The translations under genes were made by a program, and so were the position numbers. The notes beneath the pieces were generated by a model. It ran no database searches and was not told where the DNA came from. It saw only the letters and a program-made list of their open reading frames with translations. A stretch of 64,000 nt of DNA from Amia ocellicauda. Its lineage: Eukaryota; Chordata; Actinopteri; Amiiformes; Amiidae. This document shows, piece by piece, positions 47,672 to 60,689 of this stretch. How positions within the stretch are numbered: the first letter of the stretch is position 1; each line of letters begins with the position of its first letter. The stretch is taken from assembly GCF_036373705.1 (NCBI RefSeq), contig NC_089856.1, positions 28,864,298-28,928,297 of the forward strand, written 5' to 3'.

Positions 47672-47689
47672 GGAAATGAAAATGTAAAC

Positions 47690-49569
47690 AAATGTTTTTA
47701 TTTTTAAGTCAGTTACCTGTACATGCTTTCAGAAAAACACCTATGACATTGACATGTTTTAATTGACAATGTATTTAACACATTAACAAAAGCAGAAAAG
47801 ATCAATTATGGAGGTAGCTCATTTGGAAAAAGGAAGTATACATGGTTATAAGAGCAAATGTATACAGCCCTTTTTTTTTCTTCAGTTTCCATTTTTTTAC
47901 ATATTTGAAAACACATATGCAATGAACTGCTATAAGAACCCATATCACTGCTTTATCACATTTTACCCTTAGAATGGTGTAGTTCTTCTCTTCACCACAA
48001 TCCTAGCTCAAGAAGATGTTCATTTATTTAAGAAAGGGGTATTTGTTCTTAAGTAATTAATTCAGCTACACACTGAACAGTTATTTACATTTATAGAAAT
48101 TGCTTATTTTGTTATGAATGCTGTGAACAAAGACTGACAGCATTGTAAATTTGACAGTCAACACCTCTTAAGAAAGGGGATATGTCCACATTTCTTGGAA
48201 TGATACCAGACATCAACATACATTATGGCAATTTAACATGATACTTGAGTGGAATTGAACATGTAAGAATGGTGAATTGATTGTTTAAAGAAATGTAATA
48301 ATGGGAGCAACCTGGGCTGGGAGATTATTGGGTTTTGGCATGAATCTGCAACTGTCTGTCTCCATTTGGATCTGCCAATTGTGATAATGCAAAATAATAA
48401 ATAGGTAAGAGGTGGGAGGGAGCCAGAGTAGCCCCAGAGCCTGGGTTAGTGCAGAAGCCAAACTATAATCATTTCCTATGTTGTTTCCTTTGTTCTGGTG
48501 TAGGCTATGGCCAACAGCAGCCTGTGTGCATTTAAAATCAACCATCTGTGTGAGAATGCTACTAGAGTTTAGGATGCACAAGGAAAGAGATCACTGGTCA
48601 TTTAATTAGCCATGATGTGAAGATTTGGTGGCAGGCACCCATTTCTTGGGGTGAGGCCACAGCTAGGAACCCCCTATAGAAATACTTGAGCACTTCCTCT
48701 CCCACAGTGAAGGTTCCAGCCCTGTGAATCTATATTGCACATCAGTATCCACAGTGCATTTTGCCAGCACTCAAAAAACACAAACCTGCTTTTCATACAC
48801 AAAACAAAAGAAAACCATGAACAGGCTTGCCCCCACAGCCAGAGAATGACCTGAATGTTGGCTCCCATCTGGTCTGGAGCATTCTCTATTCAAGGTGCTG
48901 TTTTTGTGCTTCTTTTGCTCAGGGAGGCTGTAGTCACATTGGGCCAACCTACAAACAGAATCAAAGTTCTCTCACATTTCAGAATGTACTGTGTATAGAA
49001 CACAGACTCAATGGCTAAAATGATGGTGTCAAAAAAGAATTATTTACAGATCTCTTAGAACTCTTTTGTCCAATCCTAATGCGTATATACCGCTGGGCTC
49101 AGTATAGGTTTAAAGTTGTACTTAACTGAAGGAGCAATTCAGGTGAGATTTAAGCAGGGGTGCAAATGATGGGAGGTTGGTTTTAAAGTTACATTTAAGT
49201 TGTTTTCTGAGTGATATGTTGACTAATGAAGTTACACTTTGCACTAGAAATAAGTAAACAGTCCAAATTAGGCTTGTATTTTGCTTTGGGCTAGGGTTAG
49301 AGTTAGATTCCTCAGTAAATTTTGACATCCATCAGTAAAGGAATGTAAATGAATACAAGTATTTTAAGGTTCAGGATAGAAAGATTTTAAGGTTAAGCAC
49401 ACATGGTACCCACACACTTCTATATCATGCTCCAAATTATTTATATTTGATTATACCCAGTATCAACATATTTAAGTGCAAGAGATCTTCCCGAGGACCA
49501 ATTAAGTTCCTGCATTTACAGCTGGGAAGGACATTTAGGTATGAGTATACAAACATCTGGAAAAAAAAA
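47690..49569. other. Intergenic DNA between NEU4 and TM4SF19 (convergent genes)
   Basis: No coding exon or recognised repeat. The right end probably contains the TM4SF19 3' untranslated region. Confidence 0.5.
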
Positions 49570-51492
49570 TTAAATCTGTGATTTTGTAATCACCTTGTTT
49601 TTGCGGAAGCCTGGCCCACACACAAGTCCAAGCACAGCGTTGATGGCCTGGACAGCACAGATTACAGCCTGCAGGCCACTGCTGGCCATGAGCACGGAGA
49701 ACAGGACCATGTTCCACAGCACCACGCCCCGCGGCTCCTCACAGACCCCCTCCCAGCGGCTCTGATCAAACAGGTAGCTTTTGTCTCTGGACAGCCAAGA
49801 CAGGAGGACACAACACAGGTCAGATAAGAGATCTGAGTAAAGCTTAGAGAGGTGAAGCTTCATTTAAAGAAGCAACAGTGGACAATGCCTTAAGGGAAGT
49901 GATGTCACACACAATATGGTGCTACTTACCTAAACAGATAGGAACATCATACGTTAATCAAAGGCTATATCAGGTCCAAACCATGACAAAATAGAGCTCC
50001 AAAATGTGTAATAGTAAACTGATGTGTGAAGATTGAAATTGTACTTTTCCAAACTGGGATCCAAAAGTGACATTTACTACAGTAAAACAGTAGTGAAGAG
50101 AATCTGAATCCTGCACCATTGGTAATCCATAGTGTCATAAACTCAAGGACTAAATCAAATAAAATCAAAAAAGGCAGCAGAATCAAAGGTAAGTACATTA
50201 TTGTTTCCCCCATAAATTAAATTAAAATATGACACAGTTTTATAATTTATAATTTGTAACTTAAACACTAGTTCCAGCTCAGAAATGTATCAACATATTG
50301 ACACATTTACCTGTTCCAACCAGTTGCTTATGCAACACTCAGAATGTCCAGAAAACAGTCCAGGACTGGCGTATTATGCAAAAGGAGTCAACTTGTTTTA
50401 AGGGCACAATTTAAAGGGCAGAAAAAAAAACATTTTGAAATTATGGTTAACCACAAACGGCAGGAAGAACATTATTTTTCCGTTATGCTCTGGATATGAA
50501 CAGCGCAGGGCAAAGTAAGGACAAGGCTGATACTCATGTTTACCAGAAGTAAAGAAGTGATACATTCTCAATAATAAACCCTGGCAAAGCAATGTGTGCC
50601 CCCTGCCACTTCTTGTGCCCCTTGTGTGGTCTGCCCACCTGCTGTTTTTGAGCTCCAGCGGTGTGCCCCACACCTGGCTCTGGTTGCCGTTGCTGAGGGT
50701 GACGTTGAACTTGCAGAGCGGACCCTCTGCCAGCCCAGTGCCACTCATCAGAAAACAGAAGGAGGCACCCGCCACGGCTATTGCCACATACATGAAAGAA
50801 CACAGCATCTGCAGGACAAACACAGCATCACCTCAACTCACCTCAGTCTCACACTGCCACACACCAACTTTCATGTACAGATAGTACAAATTGAGTATAT
50901 ATATGTGTGTGTGTGTGTGTTTAGTGTATTCAATAGGGTGTTTGCATCTAATTTGTCATGTATATATGACAAATATTTACTGAAAAGTTGTAAAGACATT
51001 GGATCCTTACTTCACTCCTGAATCCACAGCAATCTTTCTTAGAGCCACTTGATATGAATGCCCTGGCAACTAGAAGAACCTGGGAAACACAACATATTTC
51101 ACATTGGAGTTCAATACAAACAAGCTTTTATGAAGTGAAATCCATCTATGTCCAATAAACACTTCATCCAGAGGGAAGTAAAATGCTCACAATAAATAAA
51201 TGCTGGAAAATAACTGCCTACAATGCACAGGGAATTCCTACAGTGTTAATACCTTACTCAAATATGTTGATTGTGTGCAATTATTATTATTATTTTTAGG
51301 TGTGGAGAGTCCTACCAAGAAGCCCGATGCCCACAGCCCTGGCACCCAGATGGCATACTTGGTGACATGCCCTTCCAACAGGTATTGTATCTGTAGGTCT
51401 GGGAACAACAGGAGGGTGTTGGCCAGCATGGACACCACAGCCAGAGGCACCAAGGTAATGCCCAGACATCGGGTACAGCGAGCAATACACAT
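49570..51492 (-). CDS. tm4sf19: Transmembrane 4 L six family member 19-like
   Basis: L6-type four-pass membrane protein (distinct from true tetraspanins). Exons: 51492-51316, 51079-51011, 50808-50639, 49786-49570; frames agree and give 210 aa, near the family's usual 200. Helix 1 is about residues 10-30, helix 2 about 45-65, helix 3 about 83-105 and helix 4 about 165-190. The intracellular loop has DCCGF. The large outer loop has LAEGPLCKFNVTLSNGNQSQ with N-glycosylation sequons, and RWEGVCEEP. The match to TM4SF19 rests on QYLLEG, GPLCKFNV, QSQVWG and DKSYLFDQSRW, and on its closeness to WDR53, also a neighbour in human 3q29. The last codons, after KNK (49594), may instead be intron, since a GTGATT donor lies there. 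Confidence 0.85.
50905..50920. repeat. GT microsatellite in TM4SF19 intron 2
   Basis: Short (GT)n tract. Confidence 0.8.
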
Positions 51493-52220
51493 TCTCTGGG
51501 AACACACACAGACATAAGTACTATTTATTTACGTTTTGCAATTCTAAAACAGGAAGACATGGAATAAAAGCCAAAAGTCATAAGTTATGAAAGGAAAGAA
51601 AGATGTTTTTGAAGATGCCATTTTTCCAGTCAGTGACTCAACCATAAATGATCTTCAAGCTTAAAAATATATTTTGTCTTAAAAAACAACAAAATCAAGT
51701 ACAGAGAGTTCAGACACATGTGCAAATCAAATATATACAGAATTAAGAAAAAAGTATCCAATACAAATATACCCAAGAAAGAAATAATGCCTTTAAATTG
51801 GACTTACCAAAACTAAATATGGATTCTGTAATCCAAAGTTTTTAATCCCAGCACTACTTCAATATCCAAACTGTCCTGAACAGGAGCATGTAACAGCAGC
51901 TCAAAGTACGAGTCTCTGTATGTGTTGTGTGAGCTTGTGTGTGGTCATCACAGATAGCAACTGAATACTTCTGTTTTATAAGTCTTTAAACATAGTCAGT
52001 AGTTCCTCATTCATTAAGACAGCCTTTAGTTCACTACATCATCAACCACACTGAAGAGGTTGCATTATCTACCTGTCTATCTATCTGTCCATTGTGACTT
52101 ACAAAGGTTGCAATAAGAGAATACAATGAATTCATAAAAGTGTAAAATAATTTACGAGCCTCAGTATTCCTCTGTGGATATATCATATAGCAGAAAAAAA
52201 TATGTCACTGCAAAAAAATA

Positions 52221-52259
<39 letters not shown>

Positions 52260-52275
52260 TATATATATATATATA

Positions 52276-53385
52276 CACTCACCTAAAGGATTATTAGGAA
52301 CACCATACTAATACTGTGTTTGACCCCCTTTCGCCTTCAGAACTGCCTTAATTCTACGTGGCATTGATTCAACAAGGTGCTGAAAGCATTCTTTAGAAAT
52401 GTTGGCCCATATTGATAGGATAGCATCTTGCAGTTGATGGAGATTTGTGGGATGCACATCCAGGGCACGAAGCTCCCGTTCCACCACATCCCAAAGATGT
52501 TCTATTGGGTTGAGATCTGGTGACTGTGGGGGCCATTTTAATACAGTGAACTCATTGTCATGTTCAAGAAACCAATTTGAAATGATTCGACCTTTGTGAC
52601 ATGGTGCATTATCCTGCTGGAAGTAGCCATCAGAGGATGGGTACATGGTGGTCATAAAGGGATGGACATGGTCAGAAACAATGCTCAGGTAGGCCGTGGC
52701 ATTTAAACGATGCCCAATTGGCACTAAGGGGCCTAAAGTGTGCCAAGAAAACATCCCCCACACCATTACACCACCACCACCAGCCTGCACAGTGGTAACA
52801 AGGCATGATGGATCCATGTTCTCATTCTGTTTACGCCAAATTCTGACTCTACCATCTGAATGTCTCAACAGAAATCGAGACTCATCAGACCAGGCAACAT
52901 TTTTCCAGTCTTCAACTGTCCAATTTTGGTGAGCTTGTGCAAATTGTAGCCTCTTTTTCCTATTTGTAGTGGAGATGAGTGGTACCCGGTGGGGTCTTCT
53001 GCTGTTGTAGCCCATCTGCCTCAAGGTTTTACGTGTTGTGGCTTCACAAATGCTTTGCTGCATACCTCGGTTGTAACGAGTGGTTATTTCAGTCAAAGTT
53101 GCTCTTCTATCAGCTTGAATCAGTCGGCCCATTCTCCTCTGACCTCTAGCATCAACAAGGCATTTTCACCCACAGGACTGCCGCATACTGGATGTTTTTC
53201 CCTTTTCACACCATTCTTTGTAAACCCTAAAAATGCCCATTCAGACATTCAGTTTGGAGTTCAGGAGATTGTCTTGACCAGGACCACACCCCTAAATGCA
53301 TTGAAGCAACTGCCATGTGATTGGTTGGTTAGATAATTGCATTAATGAGAAATTGAACAGATGTTCCTAATAATCCTTTAGGTGA

Positions 53386-53388
<3 letters not shown>
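52276..53388 (-). mobile_element. Tc1-like transposon, internally deleted (family 1)
   Basis: Same ends as the element at 2882-4102 and nearly identical to it, but 1113 bp long. It lacks about 108 bp covering the transposase start and helix-turn-helix (between 53233 and 53234). The catalytic block 53132-52308 is open (274 aa) with the DDE motifs AWSDESRF, QQDNAPCHKG and [13 protein letters not shown]-rich DNA flanks both sides. It lies upstream of TM4SF19. Confidence 0.92.

Positions 53389-53430
<42 letters not shown>
53389..53430. repeat. TA microsatellite
   Basis: TA run abutting the Tc1 element; likely target-site sequence expanded after insertion. Confidence 0.9.
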
Positions 53431-53435
<5 letters not shown>

Positions 53436-53739
53436 CAGAAAAACCATGTCACGTTTCACCAAAAATATATACCAAAGTGATGTGGTGGAGATGTTGGGTT
53501 GGCCATGCGCAGTGTGCACAGTTGGTTTGAAATGAGAGCGGATCCTTCACAGGGTCACAGGCATAGTAAGTATGAGACTAACTGCACTCTGTAAGGAGGA
53601 GATGCATTTACAAAAAGTGGTTGGAAATGAGAAGAAGAAGAAAAAGAAGAAGAAGAAGCATGAATAATAAAGAAACAGAGCACAAGATCTCCATTTTACA
53701 ATGCAGATAATTACACAAGTACATAGGCGAAATATACAG

Positions 53740-54640
53740 TTAATACAAAATACAAGTCATACTCCCTAGACTGTAATAGCTAATAAGTACAGACAAGAGG
53801 GGATGTACACGATGATGAGGGTCTGAAGGTAGCTTGGTACAGTCTGATTGAGACAATGGTTGGTTGAGGGTCAGGGTCTTGAATTGGATGTGAACTGATA
53901 TCGGTAGCCAGTGGAGGGAGAGGGGTAGTGGAGTAGCGTGTGCGAATAAGGGAAGAGAGAATACCATACCAGCTGCAGAGTTCTGGATGAGCTGGAGCGG
54001 GCGGGTAGCAGACAAACAGGAAGAGATGTGAGAGGGAATGAGGGGGTCAGAAGAGGGAAAAAACAGAAAGATCTTGGCATCATCTACATATAAATGGTAG
54101 AAGAAACCATGGGATGCGATGAGGGGGCCCAGGGAGCGAGTGTATAGAGAGAACAGGAGGGGGCCCAGGACAGAGCCTTGGGGTATGCCTGTGAGGAGAG
54201 GTTGAGGTGTGGACGAAGAACCTCACCATGTCACTTAGTAGGTCCAGTCATTGAGTTAGGAGGAGAACCAGGCTAGAGCAGTGTGAGAGATTCCAAGGTC
54301 AGCGAGGCAGGAGAGGATGATGGAGTGATTGACAGTGTCAAAAACTGCAGAGAGATCAAGGAGGATGAGGACTGAGGAGAGGGAGGCTGCCCGAGCACAG
54401 CTGAGGGAGTCAGTGACTGCCAGGAGGGTAGTCTCAGTGGAGGGAGCTGTGTGGAAGCCGGATTACAGAGGATTACAAAGTTAGTGATGGGAACGAAATG
54501 CAGAGAGCTGACGGTGGACAGCACGCTCGAGGGTGTTTGAGAGAAAGGGGAGTAGGGAGACAGGGCGGTAGTTCAAGAAGGCCAAGAAGGGTCAAGGGTA
54601 GTGGGATCACAGCTGCTTGTTTGAAAGCAGAGTCTGTGTT
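53740..54640 (-). mobile_element. LINE reverse transcriptase fragment (L2-like)
   Basis: The minus strand encodes decayed reverse transcriptase. The palm motif LYVDDAKIF is near 54090-54066, [14 protein letters not shown] near 54190-54150, and the C-terminal signature [17 protein letters not shown] near 54010. Several frameshifts and stops separate the pieces. There is no 5' half. Confidence 0.7.
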
Positions 54641-54837
54641 TTATGTCTGTGCTCTCCCAAACAATGTAGTTGCAAGACACCTCTGGCTACAGCTGTATGA
54701 TGGAAGGGTTAAAATTAGCTTGTGCTTGGGGATATTTGTAATCTATTTTTGGTAGTGGAAATATGAGGCTAAAACTGTAGGCAGACTGATTCACTATTGT
54801 GGAAGGGAAGCTTGTGAGTAGATATGGGGATGTGAAG

Positions 54838-55345
54838 TAGGAGTGGGCGGTATACTGTTATGAATATGAATACCGGTATGACATTGTGCCATGATATGGA
54901 TTTTGTCATATCATATGGTGATAAATTAATACATTTATGAAATAAATCGTATATGATAAAAAGTTACTTTACATATTGCAACAATTGTTTTAATTATTTT
55001 TACATCCTGAGTAAATGAAATATTTTCATATTCAATTTTACTTTATACTTATTTAATTCATATACCTTTATGTATGTTGTGTATTTGCATTTTGCCACAG
55101 AAAAAAAAAAACATTTGCACAATATAAAAAAGCTTTTCAGGTACATAATATATCTAATACCTCGCCTTTCAGGTTTTATAAGGTTAAAAGCAATCTTTGG
55201 AAATGTATTATTATTATATTTATTTGAAGGGCTCATAAAATTTCAATCAGGTTTTTTTGTGTAGCATATCATGATATCGTATCATTATCGTCCGGATGCT
55301 GAAAAATATTTTGATATTAATTTCAGTTCATATCACCAACCCCTA
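54838..55345. mobile_element. Non-autonomous hAT element with exact 8-bp target duplication
   Basis: Ends are TAGGAGTGGGCGGTAT and, from the right, TAGGGGTTGGTGATAT. The direct repeat ATGTGAAG flanks it (54830-54837 and 55346-55353). The 508-bp interior is AT-rich and non-coding. End sequence and 8-bp duplication are typical of hAT MITEs. Confidence 0.88.
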
Positions 55346-55353
55346 ATGTGAAG

Positions 55354-58176
55354 GCTTTGCTATACACAGGAGCACAGTCAGCCACAGCACACTAAGGGGG
55401 ATAATGAACTTATATGAGACTGAAATTCATTACAGCTATGATGATCAGTAAAATGAAATAGAAACAAAGAGAAACAAATAGGTCACAATGAGAGAGAAAA
55501 TAGATGTATTTTTAGAATAGAATAGAATAGAATACACATATAAATAGAACCAAGTTTAGAGATGAGTTAGGGTAATATTTTAATTTGAGCTAGTATAAGG
55601 GTTACATTTTCCAATAACCTCAGACCTCAGATTACTTTTCTACTAACTGAACAGTCATGTATTTACAGTGTAATACAACAGTTTATTGTGCCAAGCCTTT
55701 CCATTGTAGCACTGTGGTGGTTTAGAGGAATTGAACAACTCATCATTTCAGGGATGCTGAAAAAGCACAATGATAAAAATTACATTTCACCCCATTCGCT
55801 CTGCTTATTTTAGAATTCAAAAATAGCTTGCACTAGAACTTGGCCAATTTTGTATGTTTTACTTTCTCCATAAAATACATCTTGGGAAGGGGGGATGAGC
55901 TCAGAACAGAATTTGAGACGGGGGGGGGGGGGGGGAGAACAAGTTCTTCTTCACTTTCAAGCAAACTCATTTCCTAACAGAATGTTCACCAATAAGTGTG
56001 TACAGCATTTTTGCTTTAAAGGGTGTCAGTTTAATGTCTCACCTTGTCACAAAGTAACATGGGAGAGTGACTGTCATGAAAGGAGAGATACAATTTGTGG
56101 TACAAAAATGCAGGGTTTTTCTTTTCTTTGAGCGCAGAAAAGAAGTCTGGCTGTATTGAAGTCCTCAAAGTACACCAATTGCACAAAATAAAAACAAAAA
56201 CAAAAAACAATAACTTAATAGTGCTGTACCAGTTCCTTGTTCATTTCAAGGTCTCATAGGTCTCGCGCTTACAACACAATTACCATGATATAGGCGAGGG
56301 GGTAATGAACTCCACCCCCGTCGTACGATATCTTACTACCAGGCATGGGTTAAAGACAAAGTGAAACACACAGAATCCTATTCACTACTGGCTAAACAGT
56401 AATACAAATACAAGCAATGTATGGTAGGACATGTAAATTGAGTTAATACAGTACATACAAATAAAGACAAAAGATAAATAATTGCCATGAAAGAAACTGT
56501 TGCCATCGCCTCCCCTCCGACGGATATCGTAAGGGAGATGCACACACTACAATGAAAGAAAACTCATTCATCTTTATTATTGAGTGTAAGTTATAAGTTT
56601 AATTTTTAGGAATTCTTTTACATATTTTGAAAGGTTTAAGTTACAAAAGAAAACAATTCACAGTAACTCAAACGAAAAACAAAAAATTATTTTATATATA
56701 AACATTTATCAATGCTTCACATTTTATCTGAGCCAAAACCACCTCATTATAATACCCCCAATACATAACCTATTTACATATTACATATATCCCGATGGTC
56801 ATTCTCTGTGCTTCTTTACATTACATTTAGAATGTCACTTAATAATTTAATCAATCATCAGAGACGCTGCAGTGAGGGGGCACAATAGACTAGATTAGCC
56901 ACTTCGTCACACATCTGAAGAACACATAGCGAGTGTTCACAGTTTTGTACCTTTTCTGATGGACCTGTGTTTCCTATTACTGTCATCTCTACACTGTGTA
57001 TGCCTGTTGAGAAACTGTCAGTGTTGAATTGAGTAATATCTCGGTTCCTGATGCAACAGCTACAACGCAAAGCCTGCTAATACTGGTCAGGGATCTAATG
57101 TTTCAGCACTCAGGGAAGCATTGGGTTTGGTGAGTAGGGGATAGGGCAGTGGTTAGGTATCAACAATGAATCAGGAATCTGCAATGCCATTTCAAAACAG
57201 GTTTCTTTTTTCATTTTATGATTTTTTATAATCAGAATTACATAACCTCCGGTACATACTTAAACTTGGTTCCCATATAGACCATAGTTTTGCAACCTGC
57301 TCTCACGTGAGATGCAGTTGGGAACCACAATTTAATCACGTGCATCACCCATGAATAAGATGGTCACAGCACCAAACCTGTATCATGACAAAAGGGTTGG
57401 CGATGGATTAGACTGATTCTGTGCCAAAAACTGAAAATTATTTCCAAACAAACTGTCAACACCAACACAATTCTGAAGCTGATAATATATAATAAATCTA
57501 AATAAAGAAGTAGATGTTAGAGCAGTGTAGCAACACAGGCCCTTACTGGGATGTATAAAGTTCATACATTGACCCCTTCAACATTGTTTGTTGACAACCC
57601 AAAAGTCCATTTAACACTAATCATAAAACATCATATATTGGTCTATCTTATGACTCAATGAAATTCAAGATCGTGTCATGGCAGAGCAGAAGAACACATT
57701 TTGCATAGCCCAGGACATCACCCTAGAGGCAAAATGAGTTCTGGTAATTTCTAGTGCTGTTTTAGTAGACATATACGTTTGAAAAAAAATCCACCCCATC
57801 TCGAGATTCTAAGAATTCTCTTCACTTTTGAAACTGAAACGTTTCACAGACAGTAGAATGATACAGACCTCCTTCTGAGAATTAAGATGTGCCTTTACAA
57901 GCTGCTCACGTCCCACAGTGGGTCTAAAGCCAGACAATTGCTCAAGACTGCAGAGGAAGAGAAGTAGAAAAGCAATGATCTGCTATTGTTTGGGTAATCT
58001 ATAAGGAACTGCATTTCCTTACAACCTTTACCACACATATGTTCCATCCACAGAGGAATGCAGATGCATCTTCTACAAACCATATTTCTATTAGAAATTA
58101 TTCATAGACAACAAGTTCAGTACAATAAGAGGTCCATTAACTGTGCTTGTTCATCATAATTATATATATATATACA
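55354..58176. other. Intergenic DNA
   Basis: No gene recognised. It contains a 16-base G run at 55920-55935. The remaining sequence shows no repeat family I recognise. Confidence 0.5.
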
Positions 58177-58178
58177 TA

Positions 58179-59756
58179 CAGTGAGGGAAAAAAGTATTTG
58201 ATCCCCTGCTGATTTTGTACGTTTTCCCACTGACAAAGAAATGATCAGTCTATAATTTTAATGGTAGGTGTATTTTAACAGTGAGAGACAGAATAACACC
58301 AAAAAAATCCAGAAAAACGCATTTCAAAAAAGTTATAAATTGATTTGCATGTTAATGAGGGAAATAAGTATTTGACCCCTTCGACTTAGTACTTGGTGGC
58401 AAAACCCTTGTTGGCAATCACAGAGGTCAGACGTTTCTTGTAGTTGGCCACCAGGTTTGCACACATCTCAGGAGGGATTTTGTCCCACTCCTCTTTGCAG
58501 ATCCTCTCCAAGTCATTAAGGTTTCGAGGCTGACGTTTGGCAACTCGAACCTTCAGCTCCCTCCACAGATTTTCTATGGGATTAAGGTCTGGAGACTGGC
58601 TAGGCCACTCCAGGACCTTAATGTGCTTCTTCTTGAGCCACTCCTTTGTTGCCTTGGCTGTGTGTTTTGGGTCATTGTCATGCTGGAATACCCATCCACG
58701 ACCCATTTTCAATGCCCTGGCTGAGGGAAGGAGGTTCTCACCCAAGATTTGATGGTACATGGCCCCGTCCATCGTCCCTTTGATGCGGTGCAGTTGTCCT
58801 GTCCCCATAGCAGAAAAACACCCCCAAAGCATAATGTTTCCACCTCCATGTTTGACGGTGGGGATGGTGTTCTTGGGGTCATTCCTCTTCCTCCAAACAC
58901 GGCGAGTTGAGTTGATGCCAAAGAGCTCGATTTTGGTCTCATCTGACCACAACACTTTCACCCAGTTCTCCTCTGAATCATTCAGATGTTCATTGGCAAA
59001 CTTCAGACGGGCCTGTACATGTGCTTTCTTGAGCAGGGGGACCTTGCGGGCGCTGCAGGATTTCAGTCCTTCACGGCGTAGTGTGTTACCAATTGTTTTC
59101 TTGGTGACTATGGTCCCAGCTGCCTTGAGATCATTAACAAGATCCTCCCGTGTAGTTCTGGGCTGATTCCTCACCGTTCTCATGATCATTGAAACTCCAC
59201 GAGGTGAGATCTTGCATGGAGCCCCAGACCGAGGGAGACTGACAGTTATTTTGTGTTTCTTCCATTTGCGAATAATCGCACCAGCTGTTGTCACCTTCTC
59301 ACCAAGATGCTTGGCGATGGTCTTGTAGCCCATTCCAGCCTTGTGTAGGTCTACAATCTTGTCCCTGACATCCTTGGACAGCTCTTTGGTCTTGGCCATG
59401 GTGGAGAGTTTGGAATCTGAGTGATTGATTGCTTCTGTGGACAGGTGTCTTTTATACAGGTAACGAGCTGAGATTAGGAGCACTCTCTTAAAGGGAGAGT
59501 TTAAGTTACCTGTATAAAAGACACCTGGGAGCCAGAAATCTTGCTGATTGATAGGGGATCAAATACTTATTTCCCTCATTAACATGCAAATACAATGTAA
59601 AACTTTTTTGAAATGCGTTTTTCTGGATTTTTATGTTGTTATTCTGTCTCTCACTGTTAAAATACACCTACCATTAAAATTATAGACTGATCATTTCTTT
59701 GTCAGTGGGCAAACGTACAAAATCAGCAGGGGATCAAATACTTTTTTCCCTCACTG
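58179..59756 (-). mobile_element. Complete Tc1-like transposon with double-repeat ends (family 2)
   Basis: A 1578-bp element bounded by CAGTGAGGGAAAAAAGTATT and its complement. Each end has a roughly 200-bp inverted repeat with a second, inner copy of the terminal motif (inner left about 58356-58380, inner right about 59557-59578). This is the IR/DR layout of the Sleeping Beauty/Passport group. The single reading frame inside is unbroken. TA-rich DNA flanks both sides. A truncated relative is at 4111-4357. Confidence 0.93.
58386..59399 (-). CDS. Tc1 transposase, intact (DD34E)
   Basis: 337 aa from the Met of [20 protein letters not shown]; the open frame extends 28 codons upstream, but this Met fits the family start and length (about 340 aa). 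An N-terminal paired-like DNA-binding domain (about 1-110, with helix [19 protein letters not shown] and linker LPRSGAP) leads to the catalytic domain with DDE residues in [24 protein letters not shown] and [11 protein letters not shown]. No stop or frameshift was seen. It mobilises its own element by cut-and-paste at TA sites. Activity cannot be judged from sequence, but everything needed appears to be there. Confidence 0.93.
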   Translation of the reverse strand: MAKTKELSKDVRDKIVDLHKAGMGYKTIAKHLGEKVTTAGAIIRKWKKHKITVSLPRSGAPCKISPRGVSMIMRTVRNQPRTTREDLVNDLKAAGTIVTKKTIGNTLRREGLKSCSARKVPLLKKAHVQARLKFANEHLNDSEENWVKVLWSDETKIELFGINSTRRVWRKRNDPKNTIPTVKHGGGNIMLWGCFSAMGTGQLHRIKGTMDGAMYHQILGENLLPSARALKMGRGWVFQHDNDPKHTAKATKEWLKKKHIKVLEWPSQSPDLNPIENLWRELKVRVAKRQPRNLNDLERICKEEWDKIPPEMCANLVANYKKRLTSVIANKGFATKY

Positions 59757-59796
59757 TGTATATATATATACACACATACACACACACACACACAAT

Positions 59797-60651
59797 CTCC
59801 ATCCATCCATCCATTTTCTACACCACTTTTCCTGGTGAGGGTCTCGGTGACAGCATACTAAGCAGGGAGGACCATACCTCCCTTTCCCTAGCGACAGATT
59901 CCAGCTCCTACTGGGGGATTCCCAGATGTTCCCAGGACAGCCGGGAGATATAATCCCTCCAGCGTGTCCTGGGTCAGCCTCGGGGTCTCCGCCCAGTGGG
60001 GCATGCCCGGTAAAGCTACACAGGCAGCCTCCCAGGGGGCATCCTTACCAGATGCCCGAACCACCTCAACTGACTCCTCTCGATCCAGAGAAGTAGCGAC
60101 TCTACTCCGAGGCTCTCCCGGGTTACTAAGATCCTCACCCTATCCCGAAGGGTGAGTCCAGCAACCCTGTGGTGAAGCCTAATTTCCGACGCTTGTACCC
60201 GCATCCTTTCGGTCATTACCCAACTTTCATGACCATAGGTGAGGATGGGGAGGTAGACTGACATGTAAACCGCGAGCCTTGTTCGAGGTTCACTTCACTA
60301 CCACGGAGGTTGGTTGGATACCTACCAACCAAGGCCAAAGTTTCATGTTCAGCTTGGTCTCAGTAGAAAATTATCTGTGTCACAGAGAATATATTAATTA
60401 TTATACTTCACGAAACAGAAATACCACGGACCAATACAGCGCCCGCAATGCTGTAGGCGCTGCAGCGATCCACCTGCCAATCTTGTGAACAAAACCCTGA
60501 GGTACTTAAACTCCTCCACTAAGGGAAGCTGGTCCCCCCTAACCTGGAGCAAGCAATCCACTCTTTTCCAATAGAGAACCAAGACCTCAGACTTTACTGC
60601 CGTGGAGGCCCTTGACCGCTGCAGCAACTTCAGGTACAGCGATAGATCCAA
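59797..60651 (-). mobile_element. LINE 3' portion (RTE/Rex3-like)
   Basis: The minus strand encodes the C-terminal part of a non-LTR polyprotein: 60651-60394 (LVLYWKRVDCLLQV, LVEEFKYLRVLFT) and 60264-60016 (ILTYGHESWVMTERM, RSQLRWFGHLVRMPPGRLP). It ends in a GGAT-repeat tail at 59797-59820. Between about 60280 and 60400 the expected coding sequence is replaced. The clade assignment is tentative. Confidence 0.7.
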
Positions 60652-60689
60652 TCTTGCCGGTTATCAGATTTTTTTTTATTATTTTTTTC

